Assembly: GCA_025453735.1 (NCBI GenBank) | Contig: JALOPY010000105.1 | Coordinates: forward strand, 1-8,042 | Length of the DNA: 8,042 nt | Origin: a bacterium | GTDB lineage: Bacteria > Zhuqueibacterota > Zhuqueibacteria > Thermofontimicrobiales > Thermofontimicrobiaceae | Direction: 5' to 3' | Shown here: in pieces, positions 6,617-8,042 of the stretch | Layout: every line of letters starts with the position of its first letter | How positions within the stretch are numbered: the first letter of the stretch is position 1 | Notes under the pieces: generated by a model | What the model saw: only the letters and a program-made list of their open reading frames with translations | Databases searched by the model: none | What the model was told of the DNA's origin: nothing | Translations under genes and position numbers: made by a program

Positions 6617-6670
6617 AATTATTTTTATACTCCCCAAAACTTTCTTATTGTGACAAAAGTTTTTATAAGT

Positions 6671-6725
6671 CTCACGCAAAGCCCGCAAAGGAACAAACAA
6701 GCAAATTTGCAATCTTTGCGTGGGG
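6671..6725. repeat. Inverted-repeat element of the 'CTTTGCGTG' type
   Basis: CACGCAAAG (6673-6681) and CTTTGCGTG (6714-6722) are exact reverse complements 32 bases apart, with one flanking base pair beyond. A second GCAAAGG unit follows the left arm, and the perfect 10-bp palindrome GCAAATTTGC (6701-6710) lies between the arms. It sits in the spacer between the convergent genes. The CAAATTTGC core also occurs inside the element at 5465-5581 (5521-5529), so the two could share an origin. Nearby, AAAACTTT/AAAGTTTT (6636-6643/6656-6663) forms a weak A/T stem. Confidence 0.55.
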
Positions 6726-6773
6726 GAAAAATATTTTCAGACTTGAGTTGCTTTAGGAATTATTCCAGCAGAG

Positions 6774-7751
6774 TTATTCCCTGGGAATAACATATTTTTT
6801 CATCTTAAAACGTAACGTGGCTTCCGGAATTCCCAGAAGTTTTGCCGCTTTAACCTGGTTACCCCCAAATTTTCCCAGCGCTTTTCTGATGAGGTAGATT
6901 TCAATATCTGAAATCACGGCTTTCAGATTTCGCGGTTCCAGAAAATCTAAAGGATGACGCTTAATTTTAAAGGGCAAGAATTCTACTGAAAGCTCGCCTT
7001 CCGGGGACATCATAATCAGGTTTTGAACAGTATTTTCCAACTCCCTGACATTCCCTTTCCAGTCATACTCCAGAATTGATTCGAATATTTCTGATTGAAC
7101 TGCCGGATCTTCTTTTCCTTCCTGCTCACAATATTTGGTAAGAAAGTAGGAGAACATCTCCGGAATATCCTGTTTTCGCTCTCGCAGTGGCGGAATCGAT
7201 AACGTCAACGCGTTCAAGAGAAAATAGAATTCTTTGCGGAATTTTCCTCGCTCGATTTCTGTCGTCAGGTCATGATCAGAAGTGGAGATAATTCGCAATT
7301 CAACTTCAATCGGTTCGTTCCCGCCAACTTTCTTAATTTTTTTATCCCGCATGATGCGTAGAAATTCATCCTGGTATTCCAGGCTCATATCGCTGACACT
7401 ATCGAGAAACAGTATGCCATTGCTGGCTTTTTCAAGCAAACCAATTTTCTTCGAAGCAGTCCGGTCTCCCTCCGACACCTCTCCGAAAAGATCTTTTTTA
7501 TCAATCGTTTTGCCAAGCGCCGCGCAATTCAGCACGACAAATTCATTCGTCCGACGCGAGCTCTGGTTATAAATGTGTCGGGCAATGAACTCTTTCCCCG
7601 TACCAGTTTCACCGATGACAAAGATATTACTGTCGATCTTTGAAAGTCTCTTGACAGCTCTTCTCAGCCGTCTTGCCTCGGGGCTGCTCCCAACAATGGG
7701 TTCGCCCTCAAAGATTTCGACTTTCTTATTTTTTGCAATTCGTGGGCTCAT
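6774..7751 (-). CDS. Enhancer-binding-protein-like AAA+ regulator without GAFTGA, Fis-type HTH
   Basis: The start is ATG 7751, giving 325 residues; a GTG at 7760 is less likely because AAGGAAGG is well spaced only for the ATG. There is no receiver or sensor domain, only a leader of about 20 residues. The AAA+ core has Walker A GETGTGKE (47-54), Walker B-like ILFLDSVSD (113-121), a sensor I region RIISTSD, the segment FRKEFYFLLN, PPLRERKQDI (187-196) and sensor II GNVREL (233-238). The C-terminus is a Fis-type helix-turn-helix (about 282-319, GGNQVKAAKLLGIPEATLRF). The sigma-54-contacting GAFTGA loop is replaced by EGDRTA (LFGEVSEGDRTAS, 88-100). The Walker B glutamate is Ser118, and the second arginine finger (PspF Arg168 position) is Leu178. 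It probably binds DNA and perhaps ATP, but is unlikely to remodel sigma-54 holoenzyme in the usual way. It follows the membrane-protein gene closely and ends about 160 bases from a shared terminator. Confidence 0.88.
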   Translation of the reverse strand: MSPRIAKNKKVEIFEGEPIVGSSPEARRLRRAVKRLSKIDSNIFVIGETGTGKEFIARHIYNQSSRRTNEFVVLNCAALGKTIDKKDLFGEVSEGDRTASKKIGLLEKASNGILFLDSVSDMSLEYQDEFLRIMRDKKIKKVGGNEPIEVELRIISTSDHDLTTEIERGKFRKEFYFLLNALTLSIPPLRERKQDIPEMFSYFLTKYCEQEGKEDPAVQSEIFESILEYDWKGNVRELENTVQNLIMMSPEGELSVEFLPFKIKRHPLDFLEPRNLKAVISDIEIYLIRKALGKFGGNQVKAAKLLGIPEATLRFKMKKYVIPRE

Positions 7752-7759
7752 AGTTTTCA

Positions 7760-7767
7760 CCTTCCTT
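7760..7767 (-). promoter_or_regulatory. Regulator ribosome-binding site overlapping the upstream stop
   Basis: AAGGAAGG on the minus strand lies eight bases before ATG 7751 and overlaps the TAA stop (7766-7768) of the small membrane-protein gene. The arrangement suggests coupled translation and supports ATG 7751 over GTG 7760. Confidence 0.65.
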
Positions 7768-8042
7768 AATTAATATTTTGAGTTAATTTGTGACCTTCTT
7801 TATCCAGAGCTTTTGCTCTGCTTCGTTTTTTAATTAATAAATTTAAATAGACGATCATAATCATGGTCAAAAAAATCAAAACTACAAAACTCATCTTAAA
7901 ATATCCATAAGGATAATAATATAAAAAAAGCAAAATAGATGTGACCATGAATAATCTTAAAAACATCTGATATGGCAGATTTCTCAGGAAATTCTGAGCC
8001 AATAGAAAATATTTCTCGACGTATGAGCTTCGTTGAATTAGT
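7766..8042 (-). CDS. Small two-helix membrane protein, open at right edge
   Basis: The frame stays open to the window edge, so the start may lie outside. At least 91 residues are visible. If the gene starts inside, the TTG at 8002 would give 78 residues, but no ribosome-binding site supports it. Two hydrophobic segments are clear: MFLRLFMVTSILLFLYYYPY and, after a short loop, FVVLIFLTMIMIVYLNLLI. A basic stretch follows (KKRSRAKALDKEGHK), which suggests by the positive-inside rule that both ends face the cytoplasm. The part before the helices (YVEKYFLLAQNFLRNLPYQ) is amphipathic. I do not recognise a family. The gene lies directly upstream of the AAA+ regulator, with 14 bases between stop and start, so the two are probably co-expressed and may work together. 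Base use is more A/T-rich than in its neighbours, as expected for a membrane protein. Confidence 0.65.
   Translation of the reverse strand, partial: LIQRSSYVEKYFLLAQNFLRNLPYQMFLRLFMVTSILLFLYYYPYGYFKMSFVVLIFLTMIMIVYLNLLIKKRSRAKALDKEGHKLTQNIN

Overview
The window is a bacterial chromosomal segment with moderate base composition and tightly packed genes. It reads in three blocks. Clues to the host are the programmed frameshift in prfB, a SpoIID/LytB-type wall protein with no visible sporulation context, a Fis-type enhancer-binding protein, and several decayed intergenic repeats of the 'CTCTGCG/CTTTGCG' style. These suit an uncultured, probably diderm lineage, perhaps of the FCB group. That placement is a weak inference: nothing here is diagnostic at phylum level, and no RNA gene is present.

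Block 1 (minus strand, 3652 down to 1) is a housekeeping operon: a consensus-like sigma-70 promoter, a SpoIID/LytB-domain protein, prfB (release factor 2) and alr (alanine racemase, cut by the left edge). The genes are close-set. The prfB ribosome-binding site overlaps the stop codon of the spoIID-like gene, and alr starts 33 bases after prfB stops. prfB is encoded in two frames and carries the classical CTT-TGA +1 frameshift site; the long single-frame reading misses the true first 23 codons. Two of the three products act in peptidoglycan metabolism (D-alanine supply, and glycan-strand processing by family analogy), while RF2 is general translation.

Block 2 (3653-6616, plus strand) opens with an approximately 0.6 kb gene-free region. 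It holds two hairpins, one of them a perfect 15-bp inverted repeat nested in a longer one and flanked by an imperfect direct repeat, followed by a forward promoter. Next comes an OLD/RecF-like ATPase of 381 residues whose sequence stops where family members normally enter a TOPRIM nuclease domain. After a repeat-bearing spacer comes a P1-family (DmpA/NylC-like, peptidase family S58) N-terminal-nucleophile hydrolase with a predicted Asn-Thr self-cleavage point. The block ends in a hairpin terminator that can work in both directions.

Block 3 (minus strand, 8042 down to 6774) converges on block 2. It has a small two-helix membrane protein, open at the right edge, followed at once by a sigma-54-activator-like AAA+ protein with a Fis-type helix-turn-helix. 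This regulator lacks the GAFTGA loop, the Walker B glutamate and one arginine finger, so it is unlikely to be an ordinary sigma-54 activator.

I see no CRISPR array, insertion sequence, prophage or obvious defence cassette. The items most worth a second look are the non-canonical regulator with its membrane partner, the truncated OLD-like ATPase, and the structured region upstream of that ATPase.
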